A DNA stretch of 64,000 nucleotides, from assembly GCA_014871385.1 (NCBI GenBank), contig CM026425.1, positions 18,932,902-18,996,901 of the forward strand. The letters run 5' to 3'. Within the stretch, counting starts at the first letter, position 1; each line of letters begins with the position of its first letter. This document shows, piece by piece, positions 45,288 to 54,657 of the stretch. A model generated the notes under the pieces. It worked only from the letters and a program-made list of their open reading frames with translations. It made no database searches and had not been told where the DNA came from. The position numbers and the translations under genes were made by a program. This DNA comes from Ceratodon purpureus. Its lineage: Eukaryota; Streptophyta; Bryopsida; Pseudoditrichales; Ditrichaceae.

Positions 45288-48200
45288 ACCCGTGAGCGTC
45301 CTCGCGTACGTCATCCGGTCTGTACAGTTTGACCCGGGATCCATTCACCCTAGTATCCATTGGATATCCTTCTAGATCTGAAAGTTGTAATGACCCATTG
45401 GAATAAATCTTATCAACCCGGAACGGTCCCATCCAGCGAGTATGTAACTTACCCGGAAAATTCTTGTACCGGCTGTCATAGACTAGAACCAATCCTCCTT
45501 CTTCGATTCCTTTATCCGTTGTGATTCGCTTGTCATATACTTCCTTCCTTTTTGCTTGGACCTCCTTTGTCCGTTCCAATGCCTCCATCCGGTCCTCCTC
45601 CATCCGGTCGATGACCTGTAGACGGTCGTCGAGTGCATCCGTTTTATCTCCGTGGTTGGCTGCGAGTACCCTCAACGTCTCTACTTCTGTCTCGATGGAC
45701 TGAAGTACCTCCTGTCCGTATACCAGATAATACGGAGTCCGTCCGGTTGTACTCTTGTGTGCCGTGTTGTACGCATAGACCGCCGATGTCAGTTTCCGGT
45801 CCCAGTCCGTCTTATGTGAGGTCACCACCTTGGTCAGAATCTTACAGATTATTCCGTTGGCACGTTCCGTCAATCCGTTCGCCTTGGGATTGTACGGTGT
45901 GGTCTTCCGGTGTTTGACCTCGTACTGGTTGGTCAGACCGGCCACCACTTCGTTCAGGAAATGTGTTCCCCGGTCGCTCACTATCTCCAACGGATGGCCA
46001 AATCGCATCATTATCCTTTCGAATATGAACCGGGCGGATGTCTCGGCATCATTCTTCCGGGTGGCTCTAGCTTCTACCCACTTCGTGGCGTAGTCCGTCG
46101 CCAAAATGATGTACCGGTGCCTCTGAGTGCCTAACGGTTGAATTGGCCCAATAAAATCCACTCCCCATTTTTCAAACGGTGCTAGTGGAACAATGGGAGT
46201 TAACGGCCAGTGATGCCGGACGGCCGGAGCTCCGATCCGTTGGCAGGGATCGCATTCTTTTATAAATTGATGAACATCCCGGTGAAGGTGTGGCCACCAG
46301 TATCCGGCCTCGCGGATCTTCTGTACGGTGATGACGGATGCATAGTGTCCTCCGGCCGGTCCATCGTGCAGAGCCCGGATGACCTTCCGGCGATAGATGG
46401 GTTCTAGGCAGCGTCGGAGTTTTTCATCCGCCCCTTGCTTGAAAAGCAATTCTCCGACCAGAAAGTACGGTGCCACCCGGTGCTGAAACACACTTTTCTC
46501 CTCCCTACTCAGGCCTTCCGGATACCTCTGAGTCTGGAGATAGTTCTTAATCCGCTGAAGATCCTGGTCTTCCCCTTCGTCCTCCTGAATTCGGTAAACG
46601 GAAGACGTCCCTCCTACGACCGGAAGGTCGCGGGGGTCCGGTATATCCTGTATACTGGTACCAACCGGGTATTCTTCCGGAAATTCATCCGGAAACTCTG
46701 AAGATATCTCCTCCTTGCTCTCTTTTCCCCGTTGTCGCGACAAATAATCTGCATTGAGGTTAGACTTCCCGGATTTGACAATAACTTCGTAGTTGAACTC
46801 CTGAAGAAGTAATATCCACCGGGCCAACCTTCCGGACAGATCCGGTTTGTTGACTAGATACTTCAGCGAGTCATGATCCGTATGGAAGATGACTTTGTAC
46901 CCCAATAGGTAATGGCGAAACTTCTTGCACGCATAAATGACGGCTAGAGCCTCCCGTTCGATTGTCGTATAATTCTTCTCGGCCGGATTCATCTGCCGGC
47001 TGGCATAATAGATGGGTCGTTCCCGGCCCTCGTCATCAAATTGCCATAGGATAGCTCCCACACACCAACCGGATGCATCCAAAGTGACATGAAAAGATTT
47101 CGACCAGTCCGGTGGTGCTAGTATAGGGGCTGTGACCAACCGTCTCTTCAGTTCTTCAAAAGCCTGTTGACGGATTTCCGTCCAGAGGTACTCTTCTTCC
47201 TTCTTGAGCAGCTCCGTCAGTGGCATTGCCAACCGGGCATAATTCTCAATGAACCTCCGGTAGTATCCCACACACCCCAGAAATCCTCTGAGTTCCCGGA
47301 GGTTGGTGGGAGCAAGAAGGGCCAACATGACTATCACTTTTGCTACATCCACTGCTATTCCCTTCCGGCTGACTATGTGTCCGAGCAATAGTCCGGCTAA
47401 CATACCAAAAAAACACTTGCCCGGATGGAGCTTGAGTTTAGTCTCCCGGCATCGCTGGAACGTTTTCCGGAGATAGTCCAAATGTTCCATCCACCGGCTG
47501 AACACCGCAAAGTCGTCAATGAAAACTTCCAGGAAGTGTTTTAAGAAATCCTGAAAGATGTCCATCATCAACCGTTGAAACGTCCCGGGAGCATTGCACA
47601 ATCCGAAAGGCATCCGGTTGAAAGCGTAGGTACCCCAATCGGTGGTAAAAGTAGTTTTCAGTTGGTCCTCCTTCCGGATGGACACCTGATTGTATCCGGA
47701 AAACCCATCTAGAAAACTGAAGCATTCCTGACCGGCCACGTGATCGAGCACCATGTCGATGAAGGGTAAAGGGAAATGATCCTTTTTCGTGGCTGCATTC
47801 AGCTTCCGGAAGTCCTGACATACCCGGATTTTGACTTTACCATCCGGACCCGTTTTCTTTGGTACTACCACAATCGGTGACACCCATTCGGAGTTATTCA
47901 CTGGATAAATAAAACCGGCTTCCAGCAGTTTATCTAGTTCCTCCTTCACCATCATGGAGTACTTTGGGTTGAGCCGGTACTGCCTTTGGCGAACCGGGAC
48001 CGCCCCCTCCATTAGGTCGATGTGGTGTTCGCCCAATTCCGGCGGTATACCCACCAGATCCGATGGGAGCCAGGCGAAGACGTCATCATATTCCGTAAGC
48101 AGTTCCAAATACTGTGCCCGCTCCCGGTCCGTCAGTCCTTTTCCCAAATAGAAAGTCCTACCGGCTTCCGTCTTCACTGCTTCGTAATCTTCCGGTGCTA

Positions 48201-49470
48201 CCACATTCTTGACCGGTTCGCTAGTATCCGTTCCTACGAACCCCGGAAGGGCTGACCAGGGTAAGTCACTGGTCCTTGACCCGGATATTCCTGTTTTGAT
48301 TATCCCATCTGCGAACTGTCCTTTAATCCATTCGGAGGTCAATGGAACGCTTGCTTCTCCTAAGGCCCTGTCATCTTCCTTCCTGCCTTCCGGCGGTCGG
48401 TTCGGTACTTCGGTTCCATCCGGCTTCTGTTCAGGTACCGGGTTACGGAATCCCAGATCTTCTTCTGATACCTCCCGGAATTCTTGAACATGATACGATT
48501 GCAGGGAATCCGAGTTTTCTGACCCTGTCCAATCGGAAGTGTAACCATCCGTCTCACTTGTTTCCCCCAGATGGAGCTCCGGTTTCCACGATAGCAAAAC
48601 AGCCGGATCTCCGAAAGTAAAAGCCTTCTTCGCCCAATTTACCTTGACTCCGGCTAGATATAGCCACGGCCGTCCGAGTAACAGTGGAAACGGATTTCCT
48701 TCCTCCACCCGGATAACCAAATAGTTGAGCGGGTAAGTGAGTCCGGAAATCTTTGTCGGTACTGCCGACAGTTTTCCCACTGGTACTACTCGAGACTGGT
48801 CTGCCATCCGTAGGGTCTGATTGGTAGGCTCAAAGGCAGTGTACCCTAAATCGTTGGCCGTACTCTCCAGTAGTAGATTTACTCCGGATCCTCCATCTAC
48901 CGGTACCTTCTGGATAATACATCCGTCGATCTCCACAGCTATTTCCGGAGCCCCGAAATCCTCCATCTCGGCAAAATTAACTGCGACGGAAGGCAGCTTA
49001 ATCTTCCGTTTCCGGGTCCGGATTAAACCGGACTTAACCTGCTTCTGATAATTAGGATTATCATGTAACAGTTGTCCTATGGTGACATTGGCCGGCTGGG
49101 CTTGAATATCCTGGAGGATGTCGTACCTGTCGGCTTTCGCCCGGACCTCCGGTTGGATTATTTCCGGAATCTCGCTGAATGTCACCTTCCGGCCCTCCTG
49201 TACTTGGGGTAACCCAGCAATTACCTCTGGTCCAATGTCCGGCATGGTTGGTAGGGTCTTGACCCCTTTTTCAACCGGGACCGTCTCCGGGGGCACCTCC
49301 TTCTCTGATTCCCCGGAAGTTTCTGAAGATTCCGGTCGGCTACTCTCTTTCCTCTGTGACCGGGTCCGAACACCAGACTTCCTCTTCTTCTTTTCTGAAT
49401 CCTGTCTCCGGGTGGAACTACGCGAACTGACCTGATGGATACCCACGCCGGTCTCTCCTCGTGGTTCCAC
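45286..49470 (-). CDS. pol: Gypsy pol: protease, reverse transcriptase, RNase H, integrase
   Basis: A 1394-codon open frame. The protease lies at about 185-295 (VPVDGGSGVNLLLEST, RMADQSRVVPVGK, LLLGRPWLYLAGVKVNW). The reverse transcriptase lies at about 505-690 (KVKIRVCQDFRKLNAATKKD, FSFLDGFSGYNQ, MPFGLCNAPGTFQRLM, and the active site VFIDDFAVFS, where many relatives have YVDD/YIDD). RNase H follows (VTLDASGWCVGAIL, EREALAVIYACKKFRHYLLG, TDHDSLKYL). The integrase has an HHCC finger (HDGPAGGHYA ... CDPCQRIG) and the D,D,E core (WGVDFIGPIQ, IVSDRGTHFLNEV, TERANGI). The C-terminus (GPFRVDKIYSNGSLQLSDLE) is a GPY/F-like module; no chromodomain is evident. It has the same reading frame as gag, directly behind the gag stop codon, so stop-codon read-through is the likely route of expression. 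Confidence 0.95.
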   Translation of the reverse strand: MEPRGETGVGIHQVSSRSSTRRQDSEKKKRKSGVRTRSQRKESSRPESSETSGESEKEVPPETVPVEKGVKTLPTMPDIGPEVIAGLPQVQEGRKVTFSEIPEIIQPEVRAKADRYDILQDIQAQPANVTIGQLLHDNPNYQKQVKSGLIRTRKRKIKLPSVAVNFAEMEDFGAPEIAVEIDGCIIQKVPVDGGSGVNLLLESTANDLGYTAFEPTNQTLRMADQSRVVPVGKLSAVPTKISGLTYPLNYLVIRVEEGNPFPLLLGRPWLYLAGVKVNWAKKAFTFGDPAVLLSWKPELHLGETSETDGYTSDWTGSENSDSLQSYHVQEFREVSEEDLGFRNPVPEQKPDGTEVPNRPPEGRKEDDRALGEASVPLTSEWIKGQFADGIIKTGISGSRTSDLPWSALPGFVGTDTSEPVKNVVAPEDYEAVKTEAGRTFYLGKGLTDRERAQYLELLTEYDDVFAWLPSDLVGIPPELGEHHIDLMEGAVPVRQRQYRLNPKYSMMVKEELDKLLEAGFIYPVNNSEWVSPIVVVPKKTGPDGKVKIRVCQDFRKLNAATKKDHFPLPFIDMVLDHVAGQECFSFLDGFSGYNQVSIRKEDQLKTTFTTDWGTYAFNRMPFGLCNAPGTFQRLMMDIFQDFLKHFLEVFIDDFAVFSRWMEHLDYLRKTFQRCRETKLKLHPGKCFFGMLAGLLLGHIVSRKGIAVDVAKVIVMLALLAPTNLRELRGFLGCVGYYRRFIENYARLAMPLTELLKKEEEYLWTEIRQQAFEELKRRLVTAPILAPPDWSKSFHVTLDASGWCVGAILWQFDDEGRERPIYYASRQMNPAEKNYTTIEREALAVIYACKKFRHYLLGYKVIFHTDHDSLKYLVNKPDLSGRLARWILLLQEFNYEVIVKSGKSNLNADYLSRQRGKESKEEISSEFPDEFPEEYPVGTSIQDIPDPRDLPVVGGTSSVYRIQEDEGEDQDLQRIKNYLQTQRYPEGLSREEKSVFQHRVAPYFLVGELLFKQGADEKLRRCLEPIYRRKVIRALHDGPAGGHYASVITVQKIREAGYWWPHLHRDVHQFIKECDPCQRIGAPAVRHHWPLTPIVPLAPFEKWGVDFIGPIQPLGTQRHRYIILATDYATKWVEARATRKNDAETSARFIFERIMMRFGHPLEIVSDRGTHFLNEVVAGLTNQYEVKHRKTTPYNPKANGLTERANGIICKILTKVVTSHKTDWDRKLTSAVYAYNTAHKSTTGRTPYYLVYGQEVLQSIETEVETLRVLAANHGDKTDALDDRLQVIDRMEEDRMEALERTKEVQAKRKEVYDKRITTDKGIEEGGLVLVYDSRYKNFPGKLHTRWMGPFRVDKIYSNGSLQLSDLEGYPMDTRVNGSRVKLYRPDDVREDAHG

Positions 49471-49479
49471 CGGTAACCG

Positions 49480-51045
49480 TCAACTTGGCGGATTCTCTAC
49501 CCCGTCTTTGTGACCGTAGTTGAGCCCGGTACGCTCCCGTGGAGGTTCTTCCACTTGCTTATAGATAGCCCTAGGTCTAACCGGTTGTTGGCATTGGGGT
49601 GACTTATGGCCGTACTGACCACAGTTTTGACACGGAAGTTCCAACGGTGCGCCTTGACCTCCTCGGTGTGGACAATTGTTAGCATAATGACCGGCTTCTC
49701 CACAAATATAACAGCATCCAAACTGCCGTTCCACTGAGACAGGTGGTCGTGCCGGCGGGGCCGGATGTCCACCGGATGGATAGCCCATTCCGGGTCGCGG
49801 TCTGATAACCGGCTGCATCATCCTTCCACGGCCATAGGCCGGGTTTACCTGGTAAACCGGTAGCATCTCCACTTCCTCCTCTTCATAAGCAGGTTCCGCA
49901 AAGAATACTGACCCCTCTTCATCCACAAACTGCACTCTCTTGGGCGCTCCGTGTGGGCATTCCCGGTTGTAATGTCCCGGCTTTCCGCAGTTGGTGCACC
50001 ACACGTTGTTCCGGACGGTGGGCAGCGCCTTCCGTGCTTTCTTCTCTTCCGCCATCTGGACTTTAAGTTCTTCAATGCTGTTCACCAGATCTTTGATCAT
50101 CCGTTTCTCCGATGGGTATTCCTCCTTTACTCGGACTATCGTCCGTTCTTTGTCCTTCCGGTAGCCCTTGCTACCTGACGCCTTCCGTCGTGAGCGGTCC
50201 TCCTCACTGCTGCTGCTTCCGGTTTCCGAGCTATCTTCGGAGCTGGATCCACTGGATTCTGAACTAGAATCCCGGTTCCTCCGGACCTTTCGGAGACGTC
50301 TAGAGGTCTTCCCTGCCTTACGGTACTGCTGTATGGACTGCTTGGAGTTTTCATAGTTCTGGGCGGCCTCCATGGCCTCCGGTAAAGTCTGTGGCCGGGT
50401 CTGCCTTACTTGGAACCCCATCCGGTCGGGTAACCCAGCGACGTACCATTCTACCTGGATACTGTTTGCAATTCCGGGACTTAGTTTATGGATTAAACTC
50501 CTAACCCTCTGTCCGTACCGGCGGACCGACTCTTCCGGCTCCATCCGGATTTTACTAAGTTTTCCCAATGTGCGGGCTTCTCCTCCTACCTCCCGGAAGG
50601 CCCTCCGGAAGGCATCGGATAGCAAACCCCAACTTCTTCGCACGTTGTCCGGTTCCTCTTGGTACCACTGGAGTGCCTCCTTCTTGAGTAATCCCTGGAA
50701 CAACCGTAACTTGATTGCTTCGTCCTCTTGGTTGGCAGCAGCCGTGGCGTTGAACTCACTTAGCCATTCGTCCACGTCCTCCTGGCCATCGCCCCTGAAC
50801 TTCCGATACTTCAGCCTGGAGAACGTCCGGGCCATAGGAAGACCCGCTACCGGTCCTCCGGCCACCGGCCCGGGTGGTACTGTCCCACCCTGACCTCCGG
50901 ATCCGGAAGTCCCAGCTATCTCTTGATCTGTGTCTTCAATAAATTCTGATCTAGTAGTGACGAATGGTCTGGCTTCCGTCTCCTGATCACCCTTCTTCTT
51001 TCTACTAGACCTCCGTACTCCTTCCGGCTCAGAATTCGGATTCAT
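49480..51045 (-). CDS. gag: Gypsy gag with three zinc knuckles
   Basis: A 521-codon frame. The retrotransposon gag core lies at about 75-225 (YRKFRGDGQEDVDEWLSEFN, RLFQGLLKKEALQWYQEEPD, AFRRAFREVGGEARTLGKL, QTLPEAMEAAQNYENSKQ), followed by a basic/serine-rich linker and three CCHC knuckles: CTNCGKPGHYNREC, CCYICGEAGHYANNC and CQNCGQYGHKSPQC. It forms the particle and packages the RNA. It ends with a UGA followed by CGG, a context in which UGA is known to be leaky, and the same frame then opens into pol. Confidence 0.93.
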   Translation of the reverse strand: MNPNSEPEGVRRSSRKKKGDQETEARPFVTTRSEFIEDTDQEIAGTSGSGGQGGTVPPGPVAGGPVAGLPMARTFSRLKYRKFRGDGQEDVDEWLSEFNATAAANQEDEAIKLRLFQGLLKKEALQWYQEEPDNVRRSWGLLSDAFRRAFREVGGEARTLGKLSKIRMEPEESVRRYGQRVRSLIHKLSPGIANSIQVEWYVAGLPDRMGFQVRQTRPQTLPEAMEAAQNYENSKQSIQQYRKAGKTSRRLRKVRRNRDSSSESSGSSSEDSSETGSSSSEEDRSRRKASGSKGYRKDKERTIVRVKEEYPSEKRMIKDLVNSIEELKVQMAEEKKARKALPTVRNNVWCTNCGKPGHYNRECPHGAPKRVQFVDEEGSVFFAEPAYEEEEVEMLPVYQVNPAYGRGRMMQPVIRPRPGMGYPSGGHPAPPARPPVSVERQFGCCYICGEAGHYANNCPHRGGQGAPLELPCQNCGQYGHKSPQCQQPVRPRAIYKQVEEPPRERTGLNYGHKDGVENPPS

Positions 51046-51112
51046 GCGTTTTCTACAACCTGACTTGGGTTAGTGACAACCGTAGAAATCCGGAGAAAGA
51101 AAATCATATAGA

Positions 51113-51130
51113 TCCCGGGCAGCGGCGCCA
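51113..51130 (-). other. Primer-binding site of the Gypsy element
   Basis: TGGCGCCGCTGCCCGGGA starts nine bases downstream of the 5' LTR in element orientation. It resembles the TGGCGCCG-type tRNA primer sites of many plant Gypsy elements. I do not assign the tRNA. Confidence 0.7.
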
Positions 51131-52196
51131 AAAATCACATGTAGCACGACGTGGTATCAGTATTCCTCCGGAAGGCACTTAATTGACACTAAATACCCTC
51201 CAAAGTAAACCACTCCGTGTTCGTTCCCACGAAGACCTATAGTTTTCTTCCTTTTAGATTTTAACGGAAATCACCACCGGTGTCCGACCGTATTCCGTCT
51301 TACAACCGGTTGGCTGAATCCGGTAGTTTTTGCCTCGTTCCTATTTTCCGGCTTTTTAGACTAGTGGCCGGTTCCCACTGATCCGTCTATCCTTTCAAGT
51401 GGCTGGATTTTCCACCGTCCCGTGACTTATAGTGGCTGGACACCCCACTGTTCCTATCTACCACCCGAGAAGTGGAGTAATAATCCTTCCGTACGGCTAT
51501 GGACCGGTCCGGATAACTACTCAGTACCGGTTACTGATACGGAAATCATACTACAATGACATCACCTTACGGCTGCACGGTATTCTACCATACTATCTTC
51601 CTTCCGGATTGGTTCGCAGTAGGGCATCCGGCTTTTATCCCATCTACAGGAAGCGACCGGTCCGTTTCCGGATCCCGGTGTACACACGGCTCTCCGTGTC
51701 CTTGAGACTACCAGCCCTGCTGCAATACGTCTCTCCTTCCCTACGGGCTCCTTCCGGGACTGGTAACCGTCAACACTCGACGCTTGACACCTCCCCAGTC
51801 TCTCCGGGCGCTCTCCTGACCTTCCTACTGTTCAACACTCCTCCGGAACACTACTGAAGACAATAGAACCACAAACCATACGGCAACGGACCCGTCAGCA
51901 GCCGGTTGACACAACAAATCCAAAAGTATATTCTCAATTGCAACAACAAAACGGCGTACAAAAACAAGGCCCCGGCCTTGGGAAAACGTCTAACTTAAAT
52001 ACTAAAACCTATCGGTTCCTAAAGCGACCAAGTGGCCCACCGAGATCCAGAAATTCCGGATCTTGGATCCGGGAATCCCGGACCGGTGGCCGCCTTCTAT
52101 TCCTAGTTACTGCCGCTATCTATCCGGATTGGCAGCCGGGTGCACTGGAGCCCCATCGTTAGTCGCTGCCATTTTATCCGGTCCTTATCCTAAAAC

Positions 52197-54062
52197 CTAC
52201 TCCTTGTGCTTATCTAGCCGGGGACTGTGCCGGGTTCCGTCCAACCGTTCCTTCTTCTGTGGCCGCTTCAGTTTCTTCAACGAGGGGCCTTCTTCCGGAG
52301 CCTCCGATGCTGACGGTTCGCTGGACTTCCGGGATCGGTCTACTTGAACTGCCGGGGATGGAGATCGTGCCGCCACCGGAACTGCGCTGAGATCCACCTG
52401 GAGCGTTTCCGGAGATCCCTGTACCGGTATAAAATCTACCGGTGGTGGTCTCTGGTCCGGTCCCAAAGGAATGTTTCCGGGGTTAACAGTCTCGACTCCA
52501 TCCAAGTTGGGTAGAGTGTGCAGACTGCTCAAGGTGTCCGGAATGGGATCCTCCAGCGGGTGTCCTACCTCCTGTTGGGCTGGCCGGATGGCCGACCGTA
52601 TCGGAGAGGCTGGAGGTGGCACCGGTGCCGGTTCCCTGGTTGGGGACGGTGGTCTGGGATCCTCTTGATTTGCCGGTGGCCCTGATGACGGACCGGCCTC
52701 TGCGTAACCGAGGACTTCCACCAGGTTCTTCATCATCATCCAAGTGTCCTTCATCACCTGCGTCCGGTCGTGCATGAACTTTATAATATTCTTCATAGTC
52801 GGATCCGGTTGACGGGTCAGGAAGGCTTGGTAAACGGCGCACTGATTGGCCACATCCACCGGAAGAGCTAAAGTGGCCTTGATCTCGGCGACCGACCGGA
52901 TGGCCTCGACTGACCGGTCACGGGCGTCATTGAAATCTTTCCGGGCATCACGCACCTCCTCCTCGAGCTTCCGATTCGTTTCCCGGTACTTCGCTAGCTG
53001 GTCCATGTGCTTCTCCTGGAGACCGGCCAAGTCCCGGTGCTTGCGAAGAATACTCAGGCAATCCTCCAACCGGTCCGAACCCGTAAGGATCATTACCTCC
53101 CTAGTCAACCGGCCCTCCGCCTGCCTAGTCGACTGTAAGAACCGGGCATACGTCGTCGCCTGCTCCGATAGGTTAACTAAGTCCTGGTACGGATCTCCGG
53201 TGTGCTCCGGTGGTCCGGTGGGCTGTCGGATCTCCGTGTTCAGGGTTCGCTTGGCCGGTACTGGAGTCCGAGGTGATCTGGATGGCTGTCCCTTTTCCGG
53301 GCTAGGACGGGGTCTCTTAGCCGGCGTGGGGGAGACCTCAACAACATCATCATCGTCGTCCTGGTCGGACACTTCTTCCGGCTCAGCGAACTGCTGATAG
53401 CTTAAGAGCTCATCGTACTCCCGGACCTCCTCAGCACTCAACAGCCCCTTAGTACGGTAGAGGTGAATGAGGAAAGACGGAAGGCAGGTGGCCTGCTTCT
53501 TGGTCTTCCGGAGATTGGCCACCTGTCGGTCGATTATCGTCTTCATCATGACCCCCCAGTCCACCGTGAATTCACCGATCATGGCCCCAATGAAAACGGA
53601 CGCCCACTTGTTGGTGATCCGTTTGGGCTTTTCCGGATGGAAAATAGGGTTCATAAACCCTACGACTCTCCGGGCCTCCGGATCCGCAATGTCATCCAGC
53701 CCCCATCCTTCTCTCGGGTCTCCGGCCCCCTTGAGATACCGGTGTACGAAGTCCCGGGGCTCCGGCGTCGAGACCTCGCCGGAGTTCTTGAAACCATACG
53801 TCTCCCTCCAGAGTTGTGCCGTCCATTGATCCGGCTCTCCCCGAATGGTTCCTCGATTCTCGGGATTCTTGACGAGGATCTCCTGGGCCGGAAGGGCAAG
53901 CTTCCAACCCCATGCCTTGTCCAGTAGGACCTCACATCTCATAGACTCCAAGGCGGTCCGGAGGAGCTCCTTCTCCTTCTCGCCGGCCGGTATCAACGGC
54001 ATTACCCGTTGTACCCTGAACGACTGTCCTTCCGCCGCCGGTTCCTTCCCTTTCCTACCCAT
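52197..54062 (-). CDS. LTR-borne protein, 621 aa, resembling plant retrotransposon-associated 'putative transposon protein' domains
   Basis: This open frame lies wholly inside the 5' LTR, in the same sense as gag-pol, and starts about 200 bp downstream of the LTR TATA box, so it would be the first gene on the transcript. The N-terminal 230 residues look globular (GWGLDDIADPEARRVVGFMN, ITNKWASVFIGAMIGEFTVD, CLPSFLIHLYRTKGLLSAEE). The order W..F / V.WG..M / LPSFLI.LYR recalls the putative plant transposon protein domain (Pfam PF20167), though I cannot run that search. An acidic stretch (SDQDDDDDVVEVSP) with nearby KRPRPSPEK follows, then a coiled coil (KHRDLAGLQEKHMDQLAKYR ... ARKDFNDARDR), a proline-rich segment, and a basic end (KKLKRPQKKERLDGTRHSPR), possibly nuclear localising. 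Function unknown. Confidence 0.85.
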   Translation of the reverse strand: MGRKGKEPAAEGQSFRVQRVMPLIPAGEKEKELLRTALESMRCEVLLDKAWGWKLALPAQEILVKNPENRGTIRGEPDQWTAQLWRETYGFKNSGEVSTPEPRDFVHRYLKGAGDPREGWGLDDIADPEARRVVGFMNPIFHPEKPKRITNKWASVFIGAMIGEFTVDWGVMMKTIIDRQVANLRKTKKQATCLPSFLIHLYRTKGLLSAEEVREYDELLSYQQFAEPEEVSDQDDDDDVVEVSPTPAKRPRPSPEKGQPSRSPRTPVPAKRTLNTEIRQPTGPPEHTGDPYQDLVNLSEQATTYARFLQSTRQAEGRLTREVMILTGSDRLEDCLSILRKHRDLAGLQEKHMDQLAKYRETNRKLEEEVRDARKDFNDARDRSVEAIRSVAEIKATLALPVDVANQCAVYQAFLTRQPDPTMKNIIKFMHDRTQVMKDTWMMMKNLVEVLGYAEAGPSSGPPANQEDPRPPSPTREPAPVPPPASPIRSAIRPAQQEVGHPLEDPIPDTLSSLHTLPNLDGVETVNPGNIPLGPDQRPPPVDFIPVQGSPETLQVDLSAVPVAARSPSPAVQVDRSRKSSEPSASEAPEEGPSLKKLKRPQKKERLDGTRHSPRLDKHKE

Positions 54063-54263
54063 TCTGCTAAGTCCTCCTCTCCGTCACTCCGGTAACACCT
54101 ACACGCACGATCCTCACCACAATCTCTCGCCTAACGGAAACACTTCCGTCTCACTGTCTCTCTCCTACCGTCTAACCCTAACTGCGCCCTCCGCCTTAGA
54201 GCGCAAGGACCCGTCGTGCCACAAAATGACAAAGAGAAAGGAGGAGCATGGCGGTTCTTCCTC

Positions 54264-54271
54264 CTTTTATA
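54264..54271 (-). promoter_or_regulatory. TATA box of the Gypsy LTR promoter
   Basis: TATAAAAG in GGCAGGTATAAAAGGAGG lies 202 bp upstream of the LTR-borne start codon at 54062. The same box is at 44886-44893 in the other LTR. It marks the likely end of U3. Confidence 0.7.
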
Positions 54272-54652
54272 CCTGCCCTCGCGCCCACCCGTTCGTAGCT
54301 CATCATGACGGACGGTCGTAGCCCCTCATCATTGGACGGTCGCGACCGGCGGCGTTTTAATGGTTGCAGCCATTATCCCCGTGTGCGTTGTACCTTTTGG
54401 TGGTTATCCTTAAGTCTGCCGGGTCAGGGCTCTGTCATATGGACTGTACCCGTCTCTCCTCCACCGCAGACGACCGGATCTCACCCGGCTGGCCTTCCGG
54501 TCACTTATTTATTCAGCCGACCAGCTTAACCGGTTGTTTTACTTATAGGCTTAGTACTTCCGTATTTCTAACATAAAATTTTTAATTTTTTTTATCATTT
54601 TCCTACCGGAATTAGTATTCCGGTGTGTCAACCGTGGAAATCACTTTCCACA

Positions 54653-54657
54653 TCAAA
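54653..54657. repeat. Target-site duplication, right copy, of the Gypsy element
   Basis: TCAAA, identical to 41757-41761. Confidence 0.93.

Larger units (their letters stand above)
41762..54652 (-). mobile_element. Young, full-length Ty3/Gypsy LTR retrotransposon, 12.9 kb
   Basis: The element lies on the minus strand inside the hAT gene. Order in its own direction: LTR (54652-51140), primer-binding site, gag, pol (protease, reverse transcriptase, RNase H, integrase), polypurine tract, LTR (45274-41762). Both LTRs are exactly 3513 bp, and I see only about seven single-base differences between them (about 0.2 percent). With an assumed rate near 1e-8 per site per year, this suggests insertion roughly 0.1 million years ago. 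The interior looks whole; of the two LTR-borne gene copies, one is open and one has about one break. CCGG is strongly over-represented through coding and non-coding parts alike and stops at the element's edges. Confidence 0.95.
51140..54652 (-). repeat. 5' LTR of the Gypsy element, 3513 bp
   Basis: Unusually long for an LTR. It contains a TATA box, a 621-codon gene and about 1 kb of downstream sequence before the primer-binding site. TGTGGAAAGTGATTTCCACGG at its start includes a small palindrome. Confidence 0.95.
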
